From Anaerocolumna xylanovorans DSM 12503 (lineage in GTDB: Bacteria; Bacillota; Clostridia; Lachnospirales; Lachnospiraceae): a DNA stretch of 64,000 bases. Below the pieces are notes generated by a model, which saw nothing but the letters and a program-made list of their open reading frames with translations, made no database searches and had not been told where the DNA came from. The position numbers were made by a program, and so were the translations under genes. The stretch is taken from the NCBI RefSeq assembly GCF_900143645.1, contig NZ_FRFD01000009.1, positions 62,001 through 126,000 of the forward strand, in the 5' to 3' direction. This document shows positions 1 through 8,052 of this stretch, in pieces (the stretch's first letter is position 1; the number at the start of each line of letters is the position of its first letter).

Positions 1-856
1 GTCCGGGGCGCTGTACATCCACTGCAACCAGAGGAATTTCAGCTATTCCGGAAAATCCAAGTGCCTCAACCTTTAAGCAAAAGCCTCCGCCGCTGGTTCC
101 TGTCATTGCTCTGGCACCTGTATAGGAAGCTCCCAGGGCCATGTTAATAGCAGCAATTTCATCCTCCGCCTGTTCTACTACCACTCCTGCTTCATTCCCT
201 ACTCTTGCAAGGTATTCCATAACCGCCGTAGAAGGTGACATAGGATAGGCTGAGTAGAACTTAAGCCCGCCGGCTATTGCACCAAGCCCTAAAGCCTTAC
301 TGCCGGATATCAGCATGTAATCCTTAAAAGGTCCGTCAAGATGACTGAATACAGGTGTGACACTGTCATAGCCAATTTGCATGGCTTTTAAGTTGATTTC
401 TAAGAGTTCCTTCCTTATGATTTTTTCCATGACTTCTTCCACATATGTAAACGGTTCGCCAAAAAGCTTTAGCACAGCACCTATGCCTATAATACCGGAT
501 ACTCTTATATTTCCAAGCTCCTTTGCCTGTTTTTCCATGTCCAGCTTAATTGCTCCGGGTTCTGCATAGGATAAGCCGCTGTCGCAAAGAATAAATCCCT
601 TCTCTGTTAGTTTATGTTTATGCAGATGAATGGTCTCATCATTTAAAGCAATAATGCCATCTATTCTGTCACTATGAGAAGTTATCTTCTCTGTTCCAAA
701 ACGGATCATAGAAAAATTGTGGCCGCCGCGTACACGGGACATAAAATCCCTGGTGGTATAGATATAATAACCAGAGTGTTTTAAAAGTTTCTCCAGTATT
801 GCAACAGTGGTGTCAATTCCCTGACCTGCTGCACCGCCAATCAAAATATTGTACAT
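1..856 (-). CDS. 2-oxoacid:ferredoxin oxidoreductase, fused gamma/alpha subunit (3' end outside window)
   Basis: This reading frame starts at ATG 856 behind an AAGGAGGAAG ribosome binding site and stays open for 285 codons to the window edge, so the C-terminal part is missing. Residues 1-180 look like the gamma domain, with a glycine-rich GGAAGQGID stretch at 7-15 and RVRGGHNF at 41-48. From about residue 190 the alpha (pyrimidine-binding) domain begins, with YPMSPST at 204-210 and EDEIAAINMALGASYTGARA near 231-250. Enzymes of this family oxidatively decarboxylate 2-oxoacids to acyl-CoA and pass electrons to ferredoxin; the beta subunit normally lies directly downstream, outside this window. 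The gamma-alpha fusion resembles the KorA type, but the substrate (2-oxoglutarate, branched-chain or other 2-oxoacid) cannot be read from this part. The family call is secure; substrate is open. Confidence 0.88.
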   Translation of the reverse strand, partial: MYNILIGGAAGQGIDTTVAILEKLLKHSGYYIYTTRDFMSRVRGGHNFSMIRFGTEKITSHSDRIDGIIALNDETIHLHKHKLTEKGFILCDSGLSYAEPGAIKLDMEKQAKELGNIRVSGIIGIGAVLKLFGEPFTYVEEVMEKIIRKELLEINLKAMQIGYDSVTPVFSHLDGPFKDYMLISGSKALGLGAIAGGLKFYSAYPMSPSTAVMEYLARVGNEAGVVVEQAEDEIAAINMALGASYTGARAMTGTSGGGFCLKVEALGFSGIAEIPLVAVDVQRPG

Positions 857-914
857 AGTCTTCCTCCTTTTCTAAAATCTTTACACCATTATAACCCTAC
901 TCTTTGATAATTTC

Positions 915-927
915 AATAATGATTATT
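915..927. promoter_or_regulatory. possible Fur/PerR-type palindrome
   Basis: AATAAT-G-ATTATT is a perfect 6-1-6 inverted repeat about 60 bases upstream of the ferredoxin oxidoreductase start. Fur-family proteins bind 7-1-7 palindromes rich in ATAAT/ATTAT. The surrounding 250-base gap (857-1107) is very AT-rich, so chance is a real alternative. Nothing else clear is seen in this gap. Confidence 0.22.
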
Positions 928-1107
928 ATTTTTATAATTATTTTATTTTTAATATTCTCTTAATCTGTTAGATTATTAACTTGTATCATGATTATTTTCC
1001 AAATAATAACATCAAATACTTGATTCCCCTAAACATTCCATAACGGAATTTTAGGCAATAGGGTCATAATTTATATAAGGTATATGAAAAGCAGGCTTGT
1101 AATATTC

Positions 1108-1650
1108 TTATTTAATTAACCTGGAAATGGCTTTGAAAATATCACTTCCAGCACTGCGGGTCAGCTCAAATAATAACGACTCATAGGTTGCTGTCATTAT
1201 CCCTTCATAAGCAAATCGTTTCAATGCTTCTTCCCTGTCTTCTTCCTTTCTGGAATCCATACAGTCAGTCACTGCAATAACCTGATAGCCGGCAGCTCTT
1301 AAATCCACTGCTGTCTGAAGTACGCAGATATGTGCTTCTATTCCGCAAAGAATTATGTTTTTTCGCTGAAAGTTTTTTATACTTTCCCGGATTTCTTCAT
1401 TTTCATAGCAGCTAAAAGTTATCTTCTCGTAATAAGAGAAGGGAGTTAAACAGCCTCTGATTTCAGGTACTGTCATGCCAAGGCCCTTTGTATACTGCTG
1501 GGTTATCAAAAAAGGAATATTAAGCAATGATAACCCTTCTGTTAAAAGCTTTATATTCCGGACACACTTTGTACTATTTTTCATAACAGGAACCAGCTTT
1601 TCCTGTACATCAATAACCAAAACCATAGTATCTTCTGCCTTAATTTTCAT
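1108..1650 (-). CDS. isochorismatase-family cysteine hydrolase
   Basis: A 180-residue protein of the isochorismatase-like alpha/beta hydrolase family (nicotinamidase, isochorismatase and ureidoacrylate hydrolase relatives). The family's Asp-Lys-Cys triad is visible as Asp14 (VIDVQEKL), Lys76 (YEKITF) and Cys109 (GIEAHICVLQT), and the cis-peptide-like GIEAH stretch precedes the cysteine. The start is set at ATG 1650, 6 bases after AAAGGAG; the frame is open further upstream, but that part is translated from a hairpin repeat and has no family similarity. The gene stands alone, preceded by the hairpin-SD repeat described separately. Substrate is unknown; the short form without a lid is commonly annotated simply as hydrolase. 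Confidence 0.86.
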   Translation of the reverse strand: MKIKAEDTMVLVIDVQEKLVPVMKNSTKCVRNIKLLTEGLSLLNIPFLITQQYTKGLGMTVPEIRGCLTPFSYYEKITFSCYENEEIRESIKNFQRKNIILCGIEAHICVLQTAVDLRAAGYQVIAVTDCMDSRKEEDREEALKRFAYEGIMTATYESLLFELTRSAGSDIFKAISRLIK

Positions 1651-1776
1651 ATTAACTCCTTTCGTGAATATCAAATCTTTGATTTGATATTCCTGAATAC
1701 GTAGTTGAAAAAACAGCATTTTTGTTTTTTCAACCTAACCTCTTTTCTGCATATGCAATCTGTGATTGAATATTCC
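1651..1776 (-). repeat. hairpin-SD repeat element, two tandem units
   Basis: Reading toward the hydrolase gene, this leader has a degenerate hairpin unit (1741-1776), an A/T-rich hairpin with perfect 12-base arms GTTGAAAAAACA (1704-1715 and 1723-1734), and a perfect hairpin with arms GAATATCAAATC (1666-1677 and 1681-1692). The last arm is followed by ACGAAAGGAG, which serves as the ribosome binding site. The same hairpin-plus-SD combination recurs near 8053, 14385 and 26432. The whole gap 1651-1958 holds nothing else recognisable. Confidence 0.75.
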
Positions 1777-1958
1777 TATATTACCAAATATTATAGCATC
1801 TCTAATAAAATGGTACAACGCTAACCTTTTATACTTCCCCTGTACAAGGCATTAACGGTAAATGTCGAAAAAGCTCAACAATTTCTCTCTTAAATATAGG
1901 AAATAGGGCAAGCCAGTTTTCATATTATACAGTGTAATAACAAATAGGAGGCTCATAC

Positions 1959-2177
1959 ATGAGTGATTTAGCTGCAACAAACTGCGGTGGTGGATGCGGA
2001 TGTGGTAGTGGCAACAGCGCATGGATTCTAATTCTTCTTTTATGCTGCTGTGGTGGAGGTAACGGATTCTTAGGAGGCGGTTTTAATAACAGTGGATGCG
2101 GATGCGGCGGAAACGACGGCTGTGGCTCCATTATCTGGATTATCTTAATCCTTTGCTTATGCGGAAACTCCTTCTAA
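1959..2177 (+). CDS. small Cys/Gly-rich protein ('chorion class high-cysteine' type)
   Basis: A 72-residue protein with 11 cysteines and about 20 glycines. Cys/Gly-rich segments (residues 8-18, 29-41 and 46-56) alternate with two short hydrophobic runs, AWILILLLCCC (21-31) and IIWIILILCLC (58-68). It begins MSDLAATNC, a start I associate with the clostridial proteins that databases label chorion class high-cysteine HCB protein 13; that label reflects composition only and no function is known to me. A good AGGAGG site lies 9 bases before the ATG and a strong terminator follows, so it looks like an expressed single-gene unit. Membrane insertion, metal binding or a spore/cell-surface role are all possible guesses. 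Confidence 0.8.
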   Translation: MSDLAATNCGGGCGCGSGNSAWILILLLCCCGGGNGFLGGGFNNSGCGCGGNDGCGSIIWIILILCLCGNSF

Positions 2178-2214
2178 TTGCTACAGTATTAATTAGAAGC
2201 TACATCAAACCGGG

Positions 2215-2241
2215 AAAAAGCTGCCATGTGGCAGCTTTTTT
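2215..2241 (+). terminator. rho-independent terminator of the Cys/Gly-rich gene
   Basis: AAAAGCTGCC pairs with GGCAGCTTTT around a 4-base loop and is followed by more T residues, 37 bases after the stop codon. Confidence 0.9.
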
Positions 2242-2341
2242 CGGCTTCCCGGAACTGTTATATTTTAATTTGATTCTGGTTATTCTTTAAATTATCTTTG
2301 CAACAGCCCCATAAGGACAGGGCTGTTGCATCTTCATCGCT

Positions 2342-2575
2342 TTATCTCCTGCTCCAATCTCCTCTGGCATTAAGCCTGTTTTGTTTGACTCTTTCATAAC
2401 AGTCCGGATCTATTTCATAGACCGAATTGCCATCTATAACTAAATCTTTTGAGGACTTTTCAACCCTCTCTCCTTTTTTATCCGCAAAGGAATAATCTGT
2501 ATTATGATTACCCTCATTCATACTATTTGCTTTTTTATTATCATTCCCTTTATTTGCATAATAATAATTTGGCAT
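2342..2575 (-). CDS. small hydrophilic protein, unknown
   Basis: A 77-residue, highly polar protein beginning MPNYYYANKGND, rich in Asn, Lys, Asp and Glu and without membrane segments. The ATG at 2575 lies 5 bases after AAGGAGG, a near-perfect ribosome binding site; an upstream in-frame ATG has none. The C-terminal half (VIDGNSVYEIDPDCYERVKQNRLNARG) looks more structured than the N-terminal half, which is probably disordered. I do not recognise the family. The gene is convergent with the Cys/Gly-rich gene and divergent from aroC; no partner is evident. Confidence 0.72.
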   Translation of the reverse strand: MPNYYYANKGNDNKKANSMNEGNHNTDYSFADKKGERVEKSSKDLVIDGNSVYEIDPDCYERVKQNRLNARGDWSRR

Positions 2576-2814
2576 AATTACCTCCTTGTAAATTATTCTT
2601 AACATAACGCTCATGCATAGGGCGAGCTCACTTGCAGTACTTCCTAAAATAGTACTAACGCCTCAAAATAGCTGGAAAAAGAGTGTATTTAGAACTAACA
2701 GACTTATTAGAATAAAAGACGTTAACCTGGTATCCGGGTAAATTATTCTTTCACTATTTCTTTACCAATCATTACAATATATGAATTGTATTTTTAAAAT
2801 GTCCTCGAAAGATA

Positions 2815-2843
2815 TTGATAAATACTTGGTTTTCTTATATACT
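2815..2843 (+). promoter_or_regulatory. sigma-A promoter of aroC
   Basis: TTGATA (2815-2820), a 17-base spacer and TATACT (2838-2843). Transcription would begin near 2850, which excludes an in-frame upstream start at 2781 and supports the ATG at 2892. The rest of the gap 2576-2891 shows no gene. Confidence 0.75.
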
Positions 2844-2891
2844 AAGGAAAATATTTATGGATATAGCGTTTTATATCGGAAAGAGGTTAAT

Positions 2892-4007
2892 ATGGCTGGT
2901 TCAACATTTGGCTCCATGTTTCGTATTACAACCTGGGGAGAATCCCATGGTCAGGGAATCGGTGCAGTAATAGACGGATGTCCGGCAGGCCTTGAACTGA
3001 ATGAGGAAGCGATACAGGTATTTCTCGACAGAAGGCGCCCCGGACAGACAAGATACACCACCCAAAGGAATGAAGCAGATACCGTTAAAATATTATCCGG
3101 TGTATTTGAAGGCAGGACTACCGGAACTCCCATTTCTCTGGCTGTTATGAATACCAACCAGATCTCAAAGGATTATTCTGAAATAGCAGGTTATTACCGC
3201 CCCGGACATGCTGACTATACTTATGATACAAAGTATGGTTTTCGGGATTACAGAGGCGGAGGCAGGTCTTCCGGAAGAGAGACTATCGGAAGGGTAGCCG
3301 CCGGCGCCATTGCCTCTTCCATCCTAAAGGAACTCGGCATCAATGTTTGCGCTTACACAAAGTCAATTGGTAATATAACCATTGACTATGCAAAATGCAA
3401 TAAGGATAATATCTTTAAGAGCCCCTTCTATATGCCTGATATGGAGGCTTCTGCCGCTGCCGAAACACTGATGCAGGAAAAAATCAAAGAACTTAATTCC
3501 GTTGGCGGTGTGATTGAGTGTATTATTTCAGGGGTTCCGGCAGGTGTGGGGGAACCGGTCTTTGATAAGCTGGATGCCAACCTGGGCAAGGCTGTACTTT
3601 CCATTGGTGCCGTTAAGGGAATTGAATTTGGTTCCGGCTTTCTGGCTGCTGAAAAGACAGGCATAGAAAATAATGATCCCTTTCTGTACGCAGCTGATGG
3701 AAAGGTAACCAAACTAAGCAATCATGCCGGCGGAATCTTAGGCGGAATCAGTGACGGCTCCGAGATTGTTTTCCGGGCTGCCGTAAAACCCACTGCTTCT
3801 ATTGCCATGAACCAAAGAACCATTAATAAAGCAGGCGAAAATATCGATATCAAAATCAAAGGACGCCATGATCCGGTTATTGTTCCAAGAGCCGTTGTAG
3901 TGGTTGAGGCAATGGCAGCTATAACCTTAGTGGACATGCTTTTTGTGAGCATGACCTCTAAGATGGATTCTATTATCAAATTTTTTCAGAAAGAACAGGG
4001 TGACTGA
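2892..4007 (+). CDS. aroC: chorismate synthase
   Basis: AroC converts 5-enolpyruvylshikimate 3-phosphate to chorismate, the last step of the common aromatic pathway, using reduced FMN as a catalytic cofactor. The 371-residue length is normal. Family signatures are present in order: the N-terminal GESHGQGIGAVIDGCPAG region (about residues 17-34), the RGGGRSSGRETIGRVAAGAIA region (about 120-140), and the C-terminal GRHDPVIVPRAVVVVEAMAA region. The start at 2892 follows AAAGAGGTTAAT and lies downstream of a good promoter. The stop codon overlaps the bioY start (TGATG), so the two genes are translationally coupled, although their pathways are unrelated. Confidence 0.97.
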   Translation: MAGSTFGSMFRITTWGESHGQGIGAVIDGCPAGLELNEEAIQVFLDRRRPGQTRYTTQRNEADTVKILSGVFEGRTTGTPISLAVMNTNQISKDYSEIAGYYRPGHADYTYDTKYGFRDYRGGGRSSGRETIGRVAAGAIASSILKELGINVCAYTKSIGNITIDYAKCNKDNIFKSPFYMPDMEASAAAETLMQEKIKELNSVGGVIECIISGVPAGVGEPVFDKLDANLGKAVLSIGAVKGIEFGSGFLAAEKTGIENNDPFLYAADGKVTKLSNHAGGILGGISDGSEIVFRAAVKPTASIAMNQRTINKAGENIDIKIKGRHDPVIVPRAVVVVEAMAAITLVDMLFVSMTSKMDSIIKFFQKEQGD

Positions 4008-4540
4008 TGAAACAAAAATTCTTTACAACTCAGGAAATGGTTAAAATCGCACTTTTTACTGCTGTTTTATCCGTATTATCACAGATTTCTTTTATGCTCC
4101 CGGGAGGAATTCCCATGACCATGCAGACCTTTGGAATTGTCTTAATCGGCACCATTCTGGGCAAAAAATCCGGATTTTCCTCTGTGCTGTTATATCTTTT
4201 AATGGGACTTGTAGGTATCCCTGTCTTCGCCAATTTCGGAGGCGGACTGGATTCCCTGGTTGGCCCCACCGGCGGTTATCTGATTGGATTTCTTCCTATG
4301 GTATATCTTACAGGCTTAGGCAGTAAAAAATCCTATTATGCCGATGTTTTCTTTAGCATCTGCGGATTACTGGTATGCCACCTCCTTGGATTGTTAGGAT
4401 ATTACCGTGTAACCGGTGCATGGCTTTTACCTTCCGTACCTTTGATGCTTGCTAAGGATCTTGTCACAACAGTACTTGCAATTACTATTGGCAGAGAGGT
4501 ATATAAAATACTTGCAAATCTATCTTTAAACCGTTATTAA
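4007..4540 (+). CDS. bioY: biotin transporter substrate-binding subunit BioY
   Basis: A 177-residue, mostly hydrophobic protein with about six membrane helices, the length and pattern of BioY, the S component of energy-coupling-factor vitamin transporters. Typical features are the early IPMTMQTFGIVLIG segment, GLVGIPVFANFGGGLDSLVGPTGGYLIGF in the middle, and a late MLAKDLVTTVLA helix. The shared energy-coupling ATPases and EcfT are not in this window, as is usual for group II systems; solitary function is also possible. It overlaps aroC by one base and ends at a strong terminator, so it is the last gene of a two-gene unit. No biotin repressor site was recognised. Confidence 0.93.
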   Translation: MKQKFFTTQEMVKIALFTAVLSVLSQISFMLPGGIPMTMQTFGIVLIGTILGKKSGFSSVLLYLLMGLVGIPVFANFGGGLDSLVGPTGGYLIGFLPMVYLTGLGSKKSYYADVFFSICGLLVCHLLGLLGYYRVTGAWLLPSVPLMLAKDLVTTVLAITIGREVYKILANLSLNRY

Positions 4541-4551
4541 ATTTAATGTAC

Positions 4552-4582
4552 AAAGGGGGCTTTTACAGCCCCTTTTCTTTTT
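4552..4582 (+). terminator. terminator of aroC-bioY
   Basis: AAAGGGG (4552-4558) pairs with CCCCTTT (4569-4575), followed by a T-rich tail, 12 bases after the bioY stop. Confidence 0.9.
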
Positions 4583-4637
4583 ATTTACAGCACTTTCTGC
4601 GTCCTATTCATTTTCCTGTATAAAAATAAATAAATCA

Positions 4638-4694
4638 TTGACATAGGACTAATTCCGTGTATAATAAGTGATGTGCTGTTTAGCAACACTAAAC
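4638..4694 (+). promoter_or_regulatory. promoter and putative operator of the polyamine operon
   Basis: TTGACA (4638-4643), 16 bases, TATAAT (4660-4665). Directly downstream, over the likely transcription start, lies a perfect inverted repeat GTTTAG-N5-CTAAAC (4678-4694), with a further AAAC...GTTT pair to 4703. The position suits a repressor site; the obvious candidate is the XRE-cupin protein encoded next. Binding itself is inference. Confidence 0.65.
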
Positions 4695-4740
4695 TTTGAG
4701 TTTAATGTCATTAAGTTTGTTATTCAGGAAAGAGGTATAT

Positions 4741-5280
4741 ATGAAAATTGGTGGAAAGATCAAGGAACTTCGTGTACAGAAGAATTTGACCCAGGAAGAG
4801 CTTGCAGACAGAGCCGAGCTTTCCAAAGGTTTCATCTCCCAGGTGGAAAGAGACTTAACAAGCCCCTCCATTGCTACCTTAGTAGATATCCTGCAATGCC
4901 TTGGCACCAATCTGGAGGAATTCTTTTCAGATACTTCTACCGAACAGGTGGTATTTAAAAAAACAGACTATTTTGAAAAGTATGATTCCGAATTAAAGAA
5001 CAATATCCAATGGATCATACCCAATGCTCAAAAGAATATGCTGGAACCTATTTTGCTTACCTTAGAACCTGGCGGCTCTACCTATCCTGATAACCCTCAT
5101 GAAGGGGAAGAATTCGGATATGTCTTAAGCGGCAGTATCATTCTTCACATCGGGAATAAGACCTTTAAGGCAAAAAAAGGAGAGTCCTTTTATTATAAAG
5201 CTGGTAAAAACCACTATATAACTGCTTCTGATAAGCAGGGTGCCAGCTTGCTGTGGATATCCACACCCCCAAGCTTTTAA
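4741..5280 (+). CDS. XRE-family regulator with cupin domain (PuuR-like)
   Basis: A 179-residue cytoplasmic regulator. Residues 1-60 form a lambda-repressor-like HTH (KIKELRVQKNLTQEELADRAELSKGFISQVERDLTSPS). Residues about 105-175 form a cupin with HEGEEFGYVLSGSIILHIG and KKGESFYYKAGKNHYI. This architecture is common for regulators of polyamine uptake or breakdown, in which the cupin senses the ligand. The start at 4741 follows GGAAAGAGGT. It is the first gene of the operon with potABCD, with a 75-base gap to potA and no separate terminator or clear promoter in between, so it probably controls its own operon. Confidence 0.88.
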   Translation: MKIGGKIKELRVQKNLTQEELADRAELSKGFISQVERDLTSPSIATLVDILQCLGTNLEEFFSDTSTEQVVFKKTDYFEKYDSELKNNIQWIIPNAQKNMLEPILLTLEPGGSTYPDNPHEGEEFGYVLSGSIILHIGNKTFKAKKGESFYYKAGKNHYITASDKQGASLLWISTPPSF

Positions 5281-5355
5281 TTTATATAATTATAACCGGC
5301 AGGCGGTTTAATAGCACCTGACGATTTTTTCATGATTACATAGGAGGATTTTGCA

Positions 5356-6435
5356 ATGGCTGGCGGTAAGCTGATTGATTTAATGGGAATTACGAAAAAA
5401 TTTGGCGACAATGTCGTTTTGGATAATCTGGATTTATATATTAAGGAAAATGAATTTTTGACCCTTCTCGGTCCCAGCGGCTGCGGAAAAACTACTACCC
5501 TTCGCATTATCGGCGGCTTTGAAAATCCTGACAGTGGCAAGGTGATCTTTGACGGAAAAGATGTTACAAAGCTCCCTCCCAATGAAAGGCCGTTAAATAC
5601 CGTATTTCAAAAGTACGCTCTTTTTCCTCATATGAGCATTGCTGAAAATATTGCCTTTGGATTAAAGATTAAGAAAAAAAGCAAAACCTATATACAGGAT
5701 AAAATAAAATATGCCCTGAAACTTGTCAATCTGGAAGGCTTTGAAAACCGCAGCCCTGATTCCTTAAGCGGAGGACAGCAGCAGCGTATTGCAATCGCCA
5801 GAGCCATTGTAAACGAACCGAAGGTACTTTTACTGGACGAACCCCTGGGAGCCTTGGATCTTAAGCTTCGCCAGGATATGCAGTATGAGCTTATCCGCCT
5901 AAAAAATGAACTTGGAATTACTTTTATCTACGTAACCCATGACCAGGAAGAGGCCCTTACTATGTCCGACACCATCGTTGTCATGAATCAGGGTTATATC
6001 CAACAGGTGGGAACCCCGGAAATGATATACAATGAACCTAAGAATGCCTTCGTAGCTGACTTTATCGGTGAGAGCAATATCATTCCATCCACTATGCTGG
6101 AGGATGGGCTTGTCAGTATTCTCGGCACGAAGTTCGCCTGTGTAGATAAAGACTTTGGGAAGAACCAGCCTGTGGATGTGGTAATAAGACCGGAAGATAT
6201 TGACCTTATAAAGGAGGAGGAATCTGCCCTTAACGGTGTGGTCACTTCTCTGATATTTAAAGGTGTACATTACGAAATGGAAGTACTTGCCGGCGGTCAT
6301 GAATGGCTGGTGCACAGTACTGACCTCTTCCCCGTAGGAAGCAAGGTAGGTATTAAGGTGGATCCCTTTGATATTCACATTATGAACAAACCCCAATCAG
6401 AGGATGAGGAGGCTGCGACACCGGATGAATACTAA
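5356..6435 (+). CDS. potA: spermidine/putrescine ABC importer ATPase PotA
   Basis: PotA hydrolyses ATP to drive polyamine import. The 359 residues show Walker A GPSGCGKTT (39-47), the ABC signature LSGGQQQR (about 137-144), Walker B LLLDEPLGALD (about 158-168), and the switch histidine in YVTHDQEEA. A C-terminal TOBE-type regulatory domain follows (about 270-345). The start follows TAGGAGG. The gene is embedded in regulator-potA-potB-potC-potD, and the potB start lies within its 3' end, so translation is coupled. Substrate assignment rests on the whole operon and on the PotD relative rather than on the ATPase. Confidence 0.95.
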   Translation: MAGGKLIDLMGITKKFGDNVVLDNLDLYIKENEFLTLLGPSGCGKTTTLRIIGGFENPDSGKVIFDGKDVTKLPPNERPLNTVFQKYALFPHMSIAENIAFGLKIKKKSKTYIQDKIKYALKLVNLEGFENRSPDSLSGGQQQRIAIARAIVNEPKVLLLDEPLGALDLKLRQDMQYELIRLKNELGITFIYVTHDQEEALTMSDTIVVMNQGYIQQVGTPEMIYNEPKNAFVADFIGESNIIPSTMLEDGLVSILGTKFACVDKDFGKNQPVDVVIRPEDIDLIKEEESALNGVVTSLIFKGVHYEMEVLAGGHEWLVHSTDLFPVGSKVGIKVDPFDIHIMNKPQSEDEEAATPDEY

Positions 6436-7243
6436 GAAATGGCTTTCCTATCCCTACACTATTTGGATGGGCATATTTGTTATCATTCCGCTCTTTATCA
6501 TAATATACTATGGCTTCACTGCCGAGGGGGGCGGCTTCACCCTAAGTAACATTTCCCTGATAACAGACCCTATTAATCTGGCATCCCTATGGCTTTCCTT
6601 AGAGCTGTCCTTAGTCAGTACTGCAATTTGCTTACTATTAGCCTATCCGCTGTCCTTAATTCTTCACGGTATGAAGCTAAAGAATAATTCCTTTATTATT
6701 ATGATATTTATTCTTCCCATGTGGATGAACTTTCTTCTAAGAACACTGGCGTGGCAGAACATTCTGGAAAAGACGGGTGTTATCAATACCTTTCTTAAGC
6801 TCTTGCACCTGCCTGCCCTTGATTTAATCAATACTCCCGGAGCTATCATATTCGGTATGGTTTATAATTTTCTGCCCTTTATGATACTTCCCATTTATAA
6901 TTCGCTGTCAAAAATAAGTGATGATTACATAAATGCCGCCAGGGATTTAGGTGCAAATTCCCTTTTAACCTTTTTAAAGGTTATCCTTCCCCTGTCCCTG
7001 CCCGGTGTAGTAAGCGGTATTACGATGGTGTTTGTACCGTCCTTAACCACTTTCGTTATATCGGATATTTTAGGCGGCAGCAAGGTAGTCTTAATCGGAA
7101 ATATCATTGAGCAGCAATTTAAGACTGTGAACAACTGGCATACGGGTTCAGGCCTGTCTTTGGTTCTGATGGTATTTATCCTGTTCAGTATGGCTATCCT
7201 TACCAAATACGACAAGGAATCGGAGGGTAAGAACATATGGTAA
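6425..7243 (+). CDS. potB: spermidine/putrescine ABC permease PotB
   Basis: A 272-residue integral membrane protein with about six helices and the permease EAA loop AARDLGANSLLTFLKVILPLSLPGV (about residues 173-197), which docks on PotA. The start is taken at ATG 6425, overlapping the end of potA by 11 bases with AGGAGG 12 bases upstream. An ATG at 6404 would add seven residues but contains the ribosome binding site itself. It overlaps potC by seven bases. Together with PotC it forms the membrane channel. Confidence 0.94.
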   Translation: MNTKKWLSYPYTIWMGIFVIIPLFIIIYYGFTAEGGGFTLSNISLITDPINLASLWLSLELSLVSTAICLLLAYPLSLILHGMKLKNNSFIIMIFILPMWMNFLLRTLAWQNILEKTGVINTFLKLLHLPALDLINTPGAIIFGMVYNFLPFMILPIYNSLSKISDDYINAARDLGANSLLTFLKVILPLSLPGVVSGITMVFVPSLTTFVISDILGGSKVVLIGNIIEQQFKTVNNWHTGSGLSLVLMVFILFSMAILTKYDKESEGKNIW

Positions 7244-8031
7244 AGAAATTTTTTTCCCGTTTTTATTTGGGATTAATTCTGCTGTTTTTATATGCTCCCA
7301 TCTTTATCCTTATTATACTGTCCTTTAATAAATCCAAGTCCCGCTCCAGATGGGGAGGCTTTACCTTTACCTGGTATCATAACCTCTTCCAGGATGAAGC
7401 GATTATGGAGGCACTTAGAAACACTTTGATTATTGCTTTACTGGCGGCAATCATCGCTTCCGTTATCGGTACCTGTGCCTGCCTTGCCATCAGCAACATG
7501 AAAAAGATTCCACGAGGCATTCTTCTTGGAATCTCCAATGTTCCTATGATGAATGCGGATATTGTAACGGGTATCTCCCTGATGCTGCTATTTATAGCAT
7601 TAAATTACCCCTTAAGCTTTTCCAGTATATTAATGTCCCATATAACCTTTAATATACCCTATGTTATCTTAAGTGTCATGCCAAGGCTTACCAGACAGAA
7701 TGCCATTATATATGAGGCCGCCAGGGATTTAGGTGCTACAAAATCCTATGCCTTTTTTAAGATCATACTGCCGGATATTTTCCCAGGTATTCTTTCCGGC
7801 TTTCTGCTGGCCTTTACCATGTCACTGGATGACTTTGTTATCACTTATTTTACCAAAGGGGCAGGTTTTGACACACTCTCCACTATTATCTATACGGAGG
7901 TCAGAAAAGGAATCAAACCTGAGATGTATGCCCTTTCCACACTTCTATTTATCAGTATCCTGATTCTTTTGGTGCTGATCAACCGGAAGAAGGATAAGGA
8001 ACATGGTGAAAAGCCCTTAAGGAATGCCTGA
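7237..8031 (+). CDS. potC: spermidine/putrescine ABC permease PotC
   Basis: A 264-residue permease with about six membrane helices and the EAA loop EAARDLGATKSYAFFKIILPDIFPGI (about residues 162-187), the PotC-type partner of PotB. The FNKSKSRSRWGGFTFTWYHNLF stretch after the first helix is typical of PotC. The start at 7237 overlaps the potB stop and follows GGAGGG. A short gap of 64 bases with a hairpin leads to potD. Confidence 0.94.
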   Translation: MVKKFFSRFYLGLILLFLYAPIFILIILSFNKSKSRSRWGGFTFTWYHNLFQDEAIMEALRNTLIIALLAAIIASVIGTCACLAISNMKKIPRGILLGISNVPMMNADIVTGISLMLLFIALNYPLSFSSILMSHITFNIPYVILSVMPRLTRQNAIIYEAARDLGATKSYAFFKIILPDIFPGILSGFLLAFTMSLDDFVITYFTKGAGFDTLSTIIYTEVRKGIKPEMYALSTLLFISILILLVLINRKKDKEHGEKPLRNA

Positions 8032-8052
8032 AGATGACAATTTAAAGATATA

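Noticed and set aside
1651..1719. N-terminal extension of the isochorismatase-like protein
   Set aside because: The extra 23 codons are translated from the hairpin repeat; the internal ATG at 1650 has a strong ribosome binding site and matches the family start.
2781..2891. Longer aroC start
   Set aside because: The upstream ATG lies before the TTGATA-17-TATACT promoter, so it would not be on the transcript; family similarity begins at 2892.
2860..2891. Hairpin-SD repeat before aroC
   Set aside because: ATATA...TATAT followed by GGAAAGAGGTTAAT resembles the element's end, but the GAATATCAAATC arms are absent, so it is too degenerate to count.
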